Shown here piece by piece: positions 16,740 to 26,754 of a stretch of 64,000 bases of DNA. Made by a program: the position numbers and the translations under genes. The DNA lies in the NCBI GenBank assembly GCA_044433115.1, contig JAWXTY010000001.1:1-64000 (forward strand), given 5' to 3'. This DNA comes from CAKUIA01 sp044433115 (GTDB lineage Bacteria > Verrucomicrobiota > Verrucomicrobiia > Opitutales > Intestinicryptomonadaceae). The notes beneath the pieces were generated by a model. That model was not told where the DNA came from and made no database searches. It saw nothing but the letters and a program-made list of their open reading frames with translations. The number at the start of each line of letters is the position of its first letter. The stretch's first letter is position 1.

Positions 16740-18074
16740 ATGAAAGTAAAATATAGCTTGATTTGTGCATTATCTTTAAACTTTGCTTTGGCAGGCACTA
16801 TAAATGCAAAGGAAATAGAGGACATTGCAAAGGATAGGGTAGATATTCAAAAGATTTATAATCTTTACAATAACGAGCTTGCTCCCGAAAATAGTAGCTT
16901 GATGAGTGCTTTAGATAGCTTTGCTGACAATGCGAAAAAGTGCGTTTTGGACTTTAATAATAATATAGATAGCAAAATAAATTTGGGAAAGTCTATAGAT
17001 AATTTTGACAGAACTTTTACAGCCTTTGAAATGTCTTATAAGGACATTAAGGCTAATTATGATAGGCAAGTTAAAAATCTTGCATTGCTAAATAAGGTAA
17101 AAGAACTCGATGCTGACAGAGTGCAATATGCGAGGAATTTGCTCAAAAACTTGAATTTAACAGACGCTAGCGACCTCAATAGAGTGCGTCAAATTGAGCA
17201 ACGCTTGAATAATGTAGAGAGTTCTTCTGCATTTTTATTTAAGAATTTAGCTACAGCCTCAACTGAGTTTAGCTTAGTTAAACCTCAGATAGATGGAATT
17301 GAAGCGTCGATGAAAAACTTGTCTGTATTCTTTAAAGAGGCTAAGATGGGCTTAGAAGCATCTCAAAAAACTTTAGATAAATTTGAGCCAAAAGTTAAGG
17401 AGCTATACGATGAATATCAAAAATACTTAGATGTATCTATAGCAGATTACAATGAGTCAAGCATTTTAGCTGAAGATATTTTGGCAAAGACTCTCGAAAG
17501 CTTTTATGATATTAAGGATAGCTTTGCTTTTACAAATGCCCAAGATTTTGTATTTGAAAGCTACAAGAATTTATCTTTGACTGGCTTGCGTAAACCTAAT
17601 GATATGACTAAGGCTAAAATTGCTAGGCGTGCTTTAGATGAAATGAATATAGGAATGACAGATGTAAATATTCTTGGGGTAAAAGGTGTTAGTGATAGAT
17701 TTTCATCTTCGCCTGCAGGTTATACAGCTAGAAAAGTTTCAGTTGAAAATACTCAAGAGAAGATGATTAAGGAGTTAATGATAGTAAATTCCATTATAGA
17801 CGATTTAAATACAAACTATTATGCTCAAAATGCTGTCTTAAATAACATAAAGACTTTGTCTAATACTATAAAGAGAATGAGCGAAACTTCAGTAGAGTTG
17901 CTAAAGGCTTCATTGACTTTATCTACAGACAGCCAAGTTTTGCTAACTAATGTAGAAATCTTTAAAGGCGAGCTTGAAATTAAGTCTAAACAGGCAGAAA
18001 TCTCTGTAGACAATATGAAAAATTCATTAGATAAAATAAAAAGCTCGAAAAATAAAATAAAAGAGCTACTATAG
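16740..18074 (+). CDS. secreted long coiled-coil protein, unknown
   Basis: I start at the ATG at 16740 because a GGAG lies 9 nt before it and a signal peptide follows (MKVKYSLICALSLNFALAG...NAKE). The 444-aa product is almost entirely helical with heptad spacing, interrupted around residues 275-325. Long runs such as VKNLALLNKVKELDADRVQY and MKNSLDKIKSSKNKIKELL suggest a periplasmic coiled-coil rod. It ends 19 nt before the octaheme cytochrome gene and is likely co-transcribed with it. No family recognised. Confidence 0.75.
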   Translation: MKVKYSLICALSLNFALAGTINAKEIEDIAKDRVDIQKIYNLYNNELAPENSSLMSALDSFADNAKKCVLDFNNNIDSKINLGKSIDNFDRTFTAFEMSYKDIKANYDRQVKNLALLNKVKELDADRVQYARNLLKNLNLTDASDLNRVRQIEQRLNNVESSSAFLFKNLATASTEFSLVKPQIDGIEASMKNLSVFFKEAKMGLEASQKTLDKFEPKVKELYDEYQKYLDVSIADYNESSILAEDILAKTLESFYDIKDSFAFTNAQDFVFESYKNLSLTGLRKPNDMTKAKIARRALDEMNIGMTDVNILGVKGVSDRFSSSPAGYTARKVSVENTQEKMIKELMIVNSIIDDLNTNYYAQNAVLNNIKTLSNTIKRMSETSVELLKASLTLSTDSQVLLTNVEIFKGELEIKSKQAEISVDNMKNSLDKIKSSKNKIKELL

Positions 18075-18093
18075 TTCTATAAATAATATATAT

Positions 18094-20190
18094 ATGAAGA
18101 AATCGGCAGTAATACTTTTAATACTTAGTTCACAAATTGTCTTGGCAGACAATAAATCTCAGGCGTGCTTGGAGTGTCATCAACATATTGGTATGTTGAC
18201 AAATTCCACTGAGGGGGCGGCAATGCACCACAAGTTTGCAAATAGATATTTGTCAAGCCAAGACGACAAGGCGTTCCAACACAAAGATGTGAAATATTTC
18301 GACAAAACTTATCACTTCACAAAGGAAGATGGCGATTTTAAAGTTACTATCGACGACTCTAAAACTGGCACACAAACGATGTATAAGCCAGAGATGGTTA
18401 TAGGTGTTGAGCCTCTAATTCAATATATAGTTGGCAAGGAAAAGGGGGCAAAGCAAGTTATGTCTATGAGCTACGACCCTGCAAAGGACGAGTGGTTTAA
18501 CGTATTTGGCGACGAAAATAGGCAAGCAGGCGAGTGGGGACACTGGGAGTCTCGAGGTATGAACTGGAACTCAAATTGTGCATATTGCCACGTAACTGAT
18601 TTTAAGAAGAATTACAACCCTAAGGACAATTCTTTCGATAGCACTTGGACTGAATTTGGCATATCTTGTATACAGTGCCACCAAGTTGTTAGCGAAAAGT
18701 GTAAAGCCCCAGAAGGCTTAGTAGAAAAGAAGCCAGAAGCTATACATACTCGAGTTGAGTATATGCACGCTTGTGCGTCTTGTCATAGTAGAAGAGAAGA
18801 GTTGACTGCTAATAAATTCAAGACAGGCGACTCTTATTTCGACCACTTTAGACCGGCGTTACCTACAGTTAGAGGTGTGTATTACGCAGATGGGCAAACT
18901 TTAGATGAGGACTTTGTATTTAGCTCCTTTATGATGTGTAGGCAATATCACGCAGGTTTGACTTGTATGGACTGCCACGACTGGCACTCTATGAAGCTTT
19001 TACGCCCTGCAGATGACAATACTTTATGCTTAAATTGCCACGCTCCAGAAGCTAAGGGAACAAGGGGTGCTCCTACTATTATATTAGAAGAGCATACATT
19101 CCACAAGGCAGATAGCACTGGTAGCTTGTGTATAGAATGTCATATGCCAACTCGTTTTTATATGCAAAGAGACGAGCGACACGACCACGGTTTTACATCT
19201 CCAGACCCATTCTTGACTAAGTATATAGATATACCTAACGCTTGCTCTTCTTGCCACGACAAGATAGATACAGACAAGCCTGAAAACGAAAAGGGCTTGG
19301 ATTGGATTTTGGAAAACTTTGAAAAGTGGTACCCTAATGACGAGAGATTTTTAAGGAAGCGTGCAAGGGCTATAGCAGTATATAGAGCCCACGAAGGCGA
19401 AGTTTCCCCAGAGCTTAAAGCTGAATTACTTGCTCTTGCTCAAGCAGAGGAATTGGAAGCTTGGCAAGCTACTCTAATTACTTTAATGTCGCCTTGGATT
19501 AACGAGAATGATGTGGTTCAATACGTCGCTTCTATGTTGGGTTCAGACAGCCCATTAGTGAGGTCTGCTTGCATAGGTACACTCTCTCTAAGACAAGGCG
19601 TAGACAATGTTCTTAACGCATTTTTAGACGACTCAAGCACGATGGTTCGCTTAGATGCTGCCTTTGCATTGAGGTCTCAAATTAAGCCTCTAAGCAAGAA
19701 TTATCAAGAGCTAGTTGAGTACTTAGACTTTAATAGCGATAGACCTCTTGGTGCATTAAAGAGGGCAGACTTTGCTTTGTCTCGTAACGACTTTAAGTCA
19801 GCTAAGGAATTTGCACTACTTGCTTTGTCTTTCGAAAAGACTAACCCATTTGTAGCTAGAGAAGTTGCGATAATTCTATTTAGAGCAAACTTCATAGACG
19901 AAGCCTTTAACTTGCTAATACAAGCTAAGCAAGACAACCCAAAAGCTACAGAAGTATCCTACGCTCTTGCCTTGTTCTATAACGAAACAGGCAATATCGC
20001 AAAGGCTATAGAAGAGTTTAAGAATATAATATCTATAGAGCCAACAAACTCTAGGGCAATCTATAATATGTCTATAGCTCTCTACCAAACTGGCAAGAAA
20101 GCAGAAGCTATAGAAACAATAAACAAAGCCCTTGAAATAGACCCAACAAACCCCCAATTCCAACAAGTAAAACAATATTTCGAACAATAA
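18094..20190 (+). CDS. periplasmic octaheme c-type cytochrome with HEAT and TPR repeats
   Basis: A 698-aa exported protein. After the signal peptide (residues 1-18) I count eight CXXCH heme-attachment motifs near residues 25, 162, 192, 226, 291, 312, 345 and 384 (CLECH, CAYCH, CIQCH, CASCH, CMDCH, CLNCH, CIECH, CSSCH). Spacing and the block MDCHDWHS resemble the doubled-CXXCH/NrfA-like superfamily. Residues about 430-530 form HEAT-like helical pairs and about 560-698 form TPRs (ATEVSYALALFYNETGNIAKA). Probably a periplasmic electron carrier or reductase docked through its repeats; the substrate is unknown. A hemD gene lies 1.9 kb upstream. Confidence 0.9.
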   Translation: MKKSAVILLILSSQIVLADNKSQACLECHQHIGMLTNSTEGAAMHHKFANRYLSSQDDKAFQHKDVKYFDKTYHFTKEDGDFKVTIDDSKTGTQTMYKPEMVIGVEPLIQYIVGKEKGAKQVMSMSYDPAKDEWFNVFGDENRQAGEWGHWESRGMNWNSNCAYCHVTDFKKNYNPKDNSFDSTWTEFGISCIQCHQVVSEKCKAPEGLVEKKPEAIHTRVEYMHACASCHSRREELTANKFKTGDSYFDHFRPALPTVRGVYYADGQTLDEDFVFSSFMMCRQYHAGLTCMDCHDWHSMKLLRPADDNTLCLNCHAPEAKGTRGAPTIILEEHTFHKADSTGSLCIECHMPTRFYMQRDERHDHGFTSPDPFLTKYIDIPNACSSCHDKIDTDKPENEKGLDWILENFEKWYPNDERFLRKRARAIAVYRAHEGEVSPELKAELLALAQAEELEAWQATLITLMSPWINENDVVQYVASMLGSDSPLVRSACIGTLSLRQGVDNVLNAFLDDSSTMVRLDAAFALRSQIKPLSKNYQELVEYLDFNSDRPLGALKRADFALSRNDFKSAKEFALLALSFEKTNPFVAREVAIILFRANFIDEAFNLLIQAKQDNPKATEVSYALALFYNETGNIAKAIEEFKNIISIEPTNSRAIYNMSIALYQTGKKAEAIETINKALEIDPTNPQFQQVKQYFEQ

Positions 20191-20213
20191 GTATTAATCC
20201 CTTTCAACGAAAT

Positions 20214-21476
20214 ATGAATATGAAGAGAGTTTTATCGGCGTCGCTTGTGATTTTGTCAGCTTTTATTTGCGTTTCAAATAGTTACGCAAAGGAAAAGGCT
20301 GAGGAAAGTGTGAGCTATACGTCGTTTAATCCAGCTGAAATACTCTTGGATAATAATGGGGTACACCTTAATGCTCATGGGGCAGGTGTACTTTTTGATA
20401 AGGGTAAGTATTATATGGTTGGCGAGCATAAGGTCGCTGGTTCTTTGGGTAATAAGGCAATGGTTGGGGTGCATTGTTATAGCTCTACAGATTTGTATAA
20501 TTGGACTGACGAAGGCATAATTCTTGAGATGAGCCAAGAGCCAAATTCTCCTATAATTGTTGGTACTATACTTGAGCGACCTAAGATTATTTTCAATGAA
20601 AAGACAAATAAATATGTGATGTTTATGCACATAGAATCTCGTAAGGGCGAGACTGCAAAGTCTCCTAAATTAGAAGATATAATTAATGAAAAGCCAAATT
20701 ATCTAAGTGCTAAAGTTGGCATTGCAATTTCTGACAAAATTACAGGACCTTTTGAATTTGTACGTATGTTGCGACCTCAAGCTGGCGTATATCCTATAAA
20801 TGAAAAGGAAAATCTAATTGCATTAGAAAAAGAATTAAATGAAAAAGATGCAAATTGGAAGCAAAATTATTTACAAAAAAACTCAGCTAAACTTAAGTCT
20901 AATCTAGATAAAAATCTTATAGGCAAGGGCTTATATTTCCTAAGAGATTTCAAAGAAGGGCAGATGGCTAGAGATATGACTCTCTTTATAGATGACGATG
21001 GCAAGGCTTATTATGCTTGTTCTAGCGAGGAAAACTCAACTTTACATATACACGAACTCACTGACGATTACCAAGATTTTAGTGGAAATTTTGTGAGAGT
21101 TTTGCATAAGCAATTCCACGAAGCTCCTGCATTTTTTAAGCGAAATGGAAAATATTATATGTTTTCTTCTCACTGCACTGGCTGGCGTCCAAACGCAGGT
21201 AGGGTATCCTCTTGCGACAAAATGCTAGGAGATTGGAAAGAGTTGGGCAATCCTTGCAGGGGAACTAAGGAAGAAATGGCAACAACTTTTAAATCGCAAA
21301 GCACAGCTATAATAAAAGTAGAAGGCTTAGATGACGCTTTCATATACTTAGGCGATAGATGGACTCCCGATAACGCAATAGATGGCAGATACTTATTTTT
21401 ACCTGTAGAATGGGAAGGCGAAATGCCTATAATTAAGTGGTACAAAACTTGGGACTTATCTAAATTTACTAAGTAA
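20214..21476 (+). CDS. secreted glycoside hydrolase, GH43-like five-bladed propeller
   Basis: A 420-aa protein with a signal peptide (to about residue 25). The N-terminal block NNGVHLNAHGAGVLFDKGKYYMVGE matches GH43 subfamily-34-like enzymes. Later blades show YNWTDEGIILE, LERPKIIFNEKTNKYVMFMH, RDMTLFIDDDGKAYYACSSE and HEAPAFFKRNGKYYMFSS, whose Glu is a catalytic candidate. Expected activity is on galactose- or arabinose-containing glycans; the exact linkage cannot be told. It begins 24 nt after the cytochrome gene, an odd neighbour, and is followed by another putative glycosidase. Confidence 0.8.
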   Translation: MNMKRVLSASLVILSAFICVSNSYAKEKAEESVSYTSFNPAEILLDNNGVHLNAHGAGVLFDKGKYYMVGEHKVAGSLGNKAMVGVHCYSSTDLYNWTDEGIILEMSQEPNSPIIVGTILERPKIIFNEKTNKYVMFMHIESRKGETAKSPKLEDIINEKPNYLSAKVGIAISDKITGPFEFVRMLRPQAGVYPINEKENLIALEKELNEKDANWKQNYLQKNSAKLKSNLDKNLIGKGLYFLRDFKEGQMARDMTLFIDDDGKAYYACSSEENSTLHIHELTDDYQDFSGNFVRVLHKQFHEAPAFFKRNGKYYMFSSHCTGWRPNAGRVSSCDKMLGDWKELGNPCRGTKEEMATTFKSQSTAIIKVEGLDDAFIYLGDRWTPDNAIDGRYLFLPVEWEGEMPIIKWYKTWDLSKFTK

Positions 21477-21540
21477 TTTTAGTAGGTTTTATAAAAAAAT
21501 TGACAAATTATTCTTTATGTATAACTTTAGAAAGTTATAT

Positions 21541-22716
21541 ATGAAGAAATTAATTAAGACATTATTTTTGTTTATTTTAACTGCATTGTTAGCTGGCTCT
21601 AGCTTTGCTTCGACGCAAGAGCAGGATAAGAGCTACTTTCCTGAATTTAGTTGGGATAGAGTTCCTGTGTGCATACACTTGTGCAAAAGGCGTGATAATT
21701 TCACTGAGGATGAGGCTAAGTTCCTTGCACGTTTTCCTGTAATTTGTATAGAAAAGCAACAAGCTCTATTTAAATATAAAACAATAGAAAGAGGTACTGA
21801 AATTGCTGCAGCTCAAATAAAAAAGTATAATGAAAATTCTAAAATTCTATTCTATTGGAACAGTCGCATAGATTATGGTAGTCTTTATAATACAGGTTTT
21901 ATATTGAGACAAAATCCAGATTGGACTTTAAAGGACTTAGATGGCGAGTTTGTAACTGTGCCTTGGGGTAATATTAGAATTTACGATATGACTAAGGAAG
22001 AAGTGCGTTCTTGGTGGTTGGCGAAGGCAAAAGAATATGCAAATATGCCAAATATAGATGGCTTTTTCGTAGACGCAACTATCCAATATATAGCTAATAT
22101 CAAGACTCAAGAGGCAAGGTTCGGCAAAGAAAAAACTAAGGAACTTGTTGCAAGCTTGGATATTTTGTTAGAAGAACTTCGCAAGCAAAACCCTAATAAA
22201 TTTACTATAACTAATTCCCTACACGGCAGAACTAAAGTTATTGAAGATATGGGAGTGAGTGTTTATAAGCATACAGATGGCTCGATGATTGAGCATTTTT
22301 GCGACCTAATGGGTAGAGATAAAGACGCTATAGTAAACGACATTTCTCTAATTCAAGACGCAGCTAAAAGGGGCAAGTCTGTAGTAGTAAAGGGTTGGCC
22401 TTCATTTAATTTCACTAAGAGAAAGACTTACGAGCATCGCCCTTATGAAGATTTGGTAGCCCAAGCAAAAGAAGAGATAGTCTTTCCTCTAGCTGCCTAC
22501 TTAGTTGCAGCAGGCGAATATTCATATTTTTGCTACTCTTGGGGTTATAATGCCTCAGATGGTGGTATGGTAGATTATGATGAATACAACAAGCCACTAG
22601 GCAAACCACTTGCCGAGGCAACAAAAGATGGCTACATTTACACTAGAGAATTTGAACACGCCTCAGTTTGGGTAGACGTAGAAAATCGTCAAGGCAAAAT
22701 AGATTGGAAAAACTAA
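21541..22716 (+). CDS. secreted putative glycoside hydrolase (GHL15-like TIM barrel)
   Basis: Started at the ATG at 21541, giving a good signal peptide (MKKLIKTLFLFILTALLAGS); an upstream ATG at 21517 only adds a short tail. The mature part starts YFPEFSWDRVPVCIHL and has barrel-like strands: FPVICIEKQQ, KILFYWNSRIDYG, IDGFFVDATI (Asp a catalytic candidate) and KFTITNSLHG. This pattern fits the hypothetical glycosyl hydrolase group GHL15. No activity is established for it. It lies 64 nt after the GH43-like gene and is closed by a strong terminator. Confidence 0.65.
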   Translation: MKKLIKTLFLFILTALLAGSSFASTQEQDKSYFPEFSWDRVPVCIHLCKRRDNFTEDEAKFLARFPVICIEKQQALFKYKTIERGTEIAAAQIKKYNENSKILFYWNSRIDYGSLYNTGFILRQNPDWTLKDLDGEFVTVPWGNIRIYDMTKEEVRSWWLAKAKEYANMPNIDGFFVDATIQYIANIKTQEARFGKEKTKELVASLDILLEELRKQNPNKFTITNSLHGRTKVIEDMGVSVYKHTDGSMIEHFCDLMGRDKDAIVNDISLIQDAAKRGKSVVVKGWPSFNFTKRKTYEHRPYEDLVAQAKEEIVFPLAAYLVAAGEYSYFCYSWGYNASDGGMVDYDEYNKPLGKPLAEATKDGYIYTREFEHASVWVDVENRQGKIDWKN

Positions 22717-22732
22717 GCAAGGCTTAAATCGC

Positions 22733-22777
22733 AAAAAAATAGAGACTAAGTTTAATGACCTAGTCTCTATTTTTTTA
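22733..22777. terminator. bidirectional terminator
   Basis: AGAGACTA (22741-22748) pairs with TAGTCTCT (22761-22768), extended by an A run before and a T run after. It separates the converging GHL15-like and mrp genes. Confidence 0.85.
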
Positions 22778-22808
22778 TAAATCCTCTTTTATAAATCTGC
22801 TGGGCTTT

Positions 22809-23816
22809 TTATTTGTTAAGCTTAGTTATGATTTGTTGGGCGATGGAGTCAAAGGCTGAAATAGACTTAGCCGAAGTCTCAGCGTTAAAGGCTTGAAGGC
22901 TTTGGTCTATAGCGATTTTAGCCAAGCAATCTATATCTAAAGCGTCGCATACCTTTTCGCTTGCACCTTGTCCAAATATATAATTCTTAGAGCCATCTGG
23001 CATTTCTAAGTAAGACATATTTTCAACTAAGCCCAAGATTGGAATATCTGTCTTTAGGAAAATGTCAGCTCCTCTTAGTGTAGTCAAAGATGACAACTCA
23101 TTAGGCGTACTAACAATGACTGCCCCATCTATATTTATTAGTTGTATAGCACTTAATACAGCGTCGCCTGTGCCAGGGGGTAGGTCTAAAATCATAATCT
23201 CAGCATTGCCCCAGTCTACATCGTTTACAAATTGCTTTAAGGCACTCATAACCATAGGTCCACGCCACAAGAGCGATTGCCTCTCGTCGATTAACATTCC
23301 CATAGATACCATTTTTACGCCATCTTTTTCTATAGGTAAAATCTTGCCATCTTCATCACAAGCTAATCTTGCCTTTTCGCCAGCAAGTATGTTTACGCTA
23401 GGTCCATAAAAGTCGCAATCGAGTAAAAGCACATTGTCGAATATTCTTGAAAAGGCACGAGCTAGGTTTATAGCCACTGTGCTTTTGCCAACTCCTCCCT
23501 TGCCAGAAGAGACAGCTATCTTAAACTTAATAGACTTTAATGTATCCTCCTTAGTCGCACTTGGGGCTTTGTCGTCAGGGTTTTCGTTGAGTAATATTAC
23601 AGAAATTTGAGCTTGAGGGTAAGCCTCTTTAAGCACTGACTGAGCCTTTGCTATAGTCTTTTCGCCCTCAGCTTCGTCCTTGCCACAATAAAGGCGAGCG
23701 TCGATGTTTGAGCCTTCAACTTTTAGATACTTCAACATAGCCATAGAGATTATGTCTTTGTCCAAGTTTGAGTGCTTTACATTTTTGAGTACATTTAAAA
23801 TATTTTCCTTAGTCAT
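22809..23816 (-). CDS. mrp: Mrp/NBP35-family P-loop ATPase (Fe-S carrier)
   Basis: Started at the ATG at 23816, which gives a normal Mrp N-terminus (MTKENILNVLKNVKHSNLD, the FeS-assembly/MIP18-like domain to about residue 85). The deviant Walker A is SSGKGGVGKSTVAINLA (about residue 108), then LLDCDFYGPS, MILDLPPGTGDA and VENMSYLEMPDGSK. The CXXC cluster-binding pair often found after VENMS is absent, as in some other Mrp proteins. Role: delivery of Fe-S clusters to apoproteins, which this cell needs for PflA and probably other radical enzymes. Confidence 0.9.
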   Translation of the reverse strand: MTKENILNVLKNVKHSNLDKDIISMAMLKYLKVEGSNIDARLYCGKDEAEGEKTIAKAQSVLKEAYPQAQISVILLNENPDDKAPSATKEDTLKSIKFKIAVSSGKGGVGKSTVAINLARAFSRIFDNVLLLDCDFYGPSVNILAGEKARLACDEDGKILPIEKDGVKMVSMGMLIDERQSLLWRGPMVMSALKQFVNDVDWGNAEIMILDLPPGTGDAVLSAIQLINIDGAVIVSTPNELSSLTTLRGADIFLKTDIPILGLVENMSYLEMPDGSKNYIFGQGASEKVCDALDIDCLAKIAIDQSLQAFNAETSAKSISAFDSIAQQIITKLNK

Positions 23817-23843
23817 ATCACTTTGTATTGCTAATTTTGTATA

Positions 23844-23872
23844 CAAAAAAAACGGCGTTTAAACCGTTTTTT
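23844..23872 (-). terminator. Rho-independent terminator
   Basis: AACGG (23851-23855) pairs with CCGTT (23864-23868), extended by A/T pairs. On the minus strand it ends in a run of Ts, closing the TPR-protein gene just upstream and separating it from mrp. Confidence 0.7.
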
Positions 23873-23879
23873 GTAAAAT

Positions 23880-24608
23880 TTAGAAATTAGTTTTAATAAA
23901 GTTTTGAGCTTTGCTTGCCCATATACCTGCTTGAGGATTTTGAATTAATTTATCCAAGATTGCCTTAGATACATCTTTAGCTCCCTTAGTATATTCTAAT
24001 ACAGCCAATTCGAAAGTCGCTTGTGCTTTATATGTAGCATTAACTTTTTCAGCTTGTGCCACTTTTTCTAAAGCAATAGTTGCCTCATCAGTTTTACCTT
24101 GCTTAATCATAGCAAAGGCTTCGCCAATTAGAGCTTTTGCAGCAAGTTCGCTCTTATCTAAACTTCTTAGAGCTTTAGCGTAAAGTTCTTGAGCTTTTGC
24201 AAAGTTACTATTGTTATATTCCTTATCAGCTAAAGTCATTGCAGCTACGCCAGCAAGTTCACTATATCCAAATTCAGAGATAAACTTTTCCAAAGAAGCG
24301 TCGTCAGTACATTGACTATAAGCTGCTTGAGCGTCAGTGATAGCTTTTTGTTGTAACATTCTATGACCATTTACTAAAACAATTATAGCAAGAGCTGCAA
24401 TTACAGAAACGATTGCAGAAAATTTATATTCTTTCCACCAAAGCCAAACTCTGTCATCAAATTCCAAGTTTTCAAAATCGCTATCTGCTATAACAGTTTT
24501 GCGTTCGTCAGCAGTATTTTGGTCTACAACTTCAAAATCTTCTTCTTTAGTTTTTATATCAGAAATTTTATTTTTTGCCTTATTTATAGGGGCTTTATTA
24601 TTATTCAT
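23880..24608 (-). CDS. membrane-anchored TPR protein (YfgM-like)
   Basis: A 242-aa protein. It has a charged cytoplasmic N-terminus (about 60 residues), one membrane segment (SAIVSVIAALAIIVLVNG, about 66-83) and a periplasmic helical part with TPR-like pairs (YNNSNFAKAQELYAKALRSL, AFAMIKQGKTDEATIALEKV). The layout matches YfgM/TPR_21 proteins, which sit at the Sec translocon and work with periplasmic chaperones. That role is inferred from layout only. Confidence 0.7.
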   Translation of the reverse strand: MNNNKAPINKAKNKISDIKTKEEDFEVVDQNTADERKTVIADSDFENLEFDDRVWLWWKEYKFSAIVSVIAALAIIVLVNGHRMLQQKAITDAQAAYSQCTDDASLEKFISEFGYSELAGVAAMTLADKEYNNSNFAKAQELYAKALRSLDKSELAAKALIGEAFAMIKQGKTDEATIALEKVAQAEKVNATYKAQATFELAVLEYTKGAKDVSKAILDKLIQNPQAGIWASKAQNFIKTNF

Positions 24609-24771
24609 TTTGCTTGTATAAGTTTTATATTATTAAAAGAGAGTTATTTTGTCGAAAATCTCATTTTTTTCAAGCTTTTTCTTTTAAATGCTTAACTTTA
24701 GTATAAAGATTTATTATTAGGGCGAAAAAACTTGCAATTTTTTGAGGGATTTGAGATAACTTGAGTTAGTT

Positions 24772-26739
24772 ATGATAGATTTAGATATATTACAAAAAGC
24801 AGCAAATGAATCACGTGGTCTAGCTATAGATGCGATTGCGTCTGTAAACTCTGGACACTTAGGCTTACCTTTGGGTTGTGCAGAAATCGGAGCAGTATTG
24901 TTCTCTAAGATTTTGAAGATGAACCCTAAGGACTCTAAATGGTTAGGCAGAGATAGATTTATACTAAGTGCAGGACACGGCAGTATGTTCTTGTATAACT
25001 GGTTATCTATCAGTGGCTTTGATGTATCTTTAGAAGACTTGGCTAATTTTAGAAGAATGCACTCTAAGACTCCTGGACACCCAGAATTTGGCGAAACAGA
25101 TGGCGTTGAAACTTCTACAGGTCCTTTGGGACAAGGCATTGCAAACGCAGTTGGTTTTGCAGTATCTGCAAAGATGGCAGCTGCAAAATTTGGTAGTGAA
25201 TTATTCGACCACAGCGTATTTTGCTTAGCTGGCGATGGTTGCTTCCAAGAGGGTATATCTTTTGAGGCTTGCTCTATTGCAGGACACTTGAAACTAGATA
25301 ACTTAGTTTTAATCTACGACTCAAATGAAGTAACTTTAGACGCAATGGCTGACAAGACTTCTAGCGTGAACTTCAAAGAATATTTCTCTTCTTTGGGCTT
25401 TTCTGTATATGAAGTTGATGGACATAACATTGAGGCTGTTGAAAAGGTTCTTAGTGATGCTAAGGCAGAGCGTGCAGGAAAACCTAAGATAGTTATAGCA
25501 AAGACTACTATTGCAAAGGGCATAGCTGAAGTTGAAGGTACAGCAAAGGGACACGGCGAAGGCGGTGCAAAGTTTGTATCTCAAGCTAAGGAAAGATTGG
25601 GCTTGCCTCAAGACGCATTTTATTTGTCAGCAGAAGTTAAGGAATATTTCAATTCATTGAACGAAGCTAGAGTTGCTGAATATGAAGCATATAACGAAAA
25701 ATTTGAAAATTGGGCATTGCAAAACCCAGAGTTGGCTAAGGAAGTTGACGACTTGCTAACTAAGAAATCTCTTGCAACAGCTGAAGATATTTTAGCTCAA
25801 ATCCCAGAATTTGCTTTGACAGATAAATCTGCAAGTAGAGTTAGTGGTGGGGTAGTGCTAAACGCTATTGCAAATGTATCAACTAGCATAATTACTTCAT
25901 CTGCAGACTTATATGGCTCTACTAAGAACTATATAAATAAGGGTGGCGACTTTTCTAGCGAAGATTATGCAGGTAGAAATCTTTGGTATGGAATTAGAGA
26001 ACACGCAATGGCAGGTATTAATAATGGTATCGCCTACGATGGCTTCTTTATGCCAGCTAGTGCAACTTTCTTGACTTTTGCTGGTTATATGCTTGGCTCT
26101 ATGAGAATTTCTGCTCTTGCTAAGTTGCCTGTACAATTTATACTTACACACGACTCTATAGGCGTTGGCTTTGATGGACCTACTCACCAACCAGTTGAAA
26201 CTGTTGCCCTATTGCGTTGTATACCTAATTTACAAGTGCTACGCCCTGCTGATAGCGAAGAAACTGCAGCTGCTTTTGCTCAAGCTTATGCAAGCAAAAA
26301 GCCTACAGCTCTAATTCTATCTAGGCAAGACTTGCCTATCATTACAGCACTAAGTGCTAAGGAAAAGAGAGATGGTACGCTTAAGGGTGCTTATGTTGTT
26401 AAGCAAGAAACTCAAGCTTTAGAGCGTATTATTATCGCAAGTGGTTCAGAAGTTTCCTTGGCTCTTGAAGCTGGTGAGGCTCTAGGAGCTGGTACAAGAG
26501 TTGTATCTATGCCTTCTATGGACTTATTTGAAAGCCAAAGCCAAGATTATAAAAATTCAGTATTACCAGAATGTGCCGATGTAATTGCAATAGAGGCAGG
26601 TTCAAGTATGCCTTGGCAAAAATATGCGAACAAGTTTGTTTGTACTGACGAGTTTGGTTTTTCGGCAGATGGTCCAGAGCTATTTGAACACTTTGGTTTC
26701 ACTGTAGAAAACATTGTAGCCTTGGCTAAAAATTCTTAA
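24772..26739 (+). CDS. tkt: transketolase
   Basis: A 655-aa thiamine diphosphate enzyme of the non-oxidative pentose phosphate pathway. Seen: SVNSGHLGLPLG with the catalytic His (about residue 29), GPLGQGIANAVGFA, the ThDP/metal motif GDGCFQEGISFEA, the pyrimidine-binding NLWYGIREHAMAGI with its Glu, then THDSIGVGFDGPTHQPVE and LRPADSEET. Full length for the family. It is followed by the gamma-carbonic anhydrase gene after 15 nt. Confidence 0.96.
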   Translation: MIDLDILQKAANESRGLAIDAIASVNSGHLGLPLGCAEIGAVLFSKILKMNPKDSKWLGRDRFILSAGHGSMFLYNWLSISGFDVSLEDLANFRRMHSKTPGHPEFGETDGVETSTGPLGQGIANAVGFAVSAKMAAAKFGSELFDHSVFCLAGDGCFQEGISFEACSIAGHLKLDNLVLIYDSNEVTLDAMADKTSSVNFKEYFSSLGFSVYEVDGHNIEAVEKVLSDAKAERAGKPKIVIAKTTIAKGIAEVEGTAKGHGEGGAKFVSQAKERLGLPQDAFYLSAEVKEYFNSLNEARVAEYEAYNEKFENWALQNPELAKEVDDLLTKKSLATAEDILAQIPEFALTDKSASRVSGGVVLNAIANVSTSIITSSADLYGSTKNYINKGGDFSSEDYAGRNLWYGIREHAMAGINNGIAYDGFFMPASATFLTFAGYMLGSMRISALAKLPVQFILTHDSIGVGFDGPTHQPVETVALLRCIPNLQVLRPADSEETAAAFAQAYASKKPTALILSRQDLPIITALSAKEKRDGTLKGAYVVKQETQALERIIIASGSEVSLALEAGEALGAGTRVVSMPSMDLFESQSQDYKNSVLPECADVIAIEAGSSMPWQKYANKFVCTDEFGFSADGPELFEHFGFTVENIVALAKNS

Positions 26740-26754
26740 TTAAGGAGTAATAAA

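Noticed and set aside
18930..18980. A ninth heme site at CRQYH in the cytochrome
   Set aside because: The motif lacks the second Cys, so covalent heme binding is not expected.
22989..23150. Loss of function in Mrp because the CXXC pair is missing
   Set aside because: Many Mrp homologues lack the pair, and the ATPase motifs are complete, so this is not notable.
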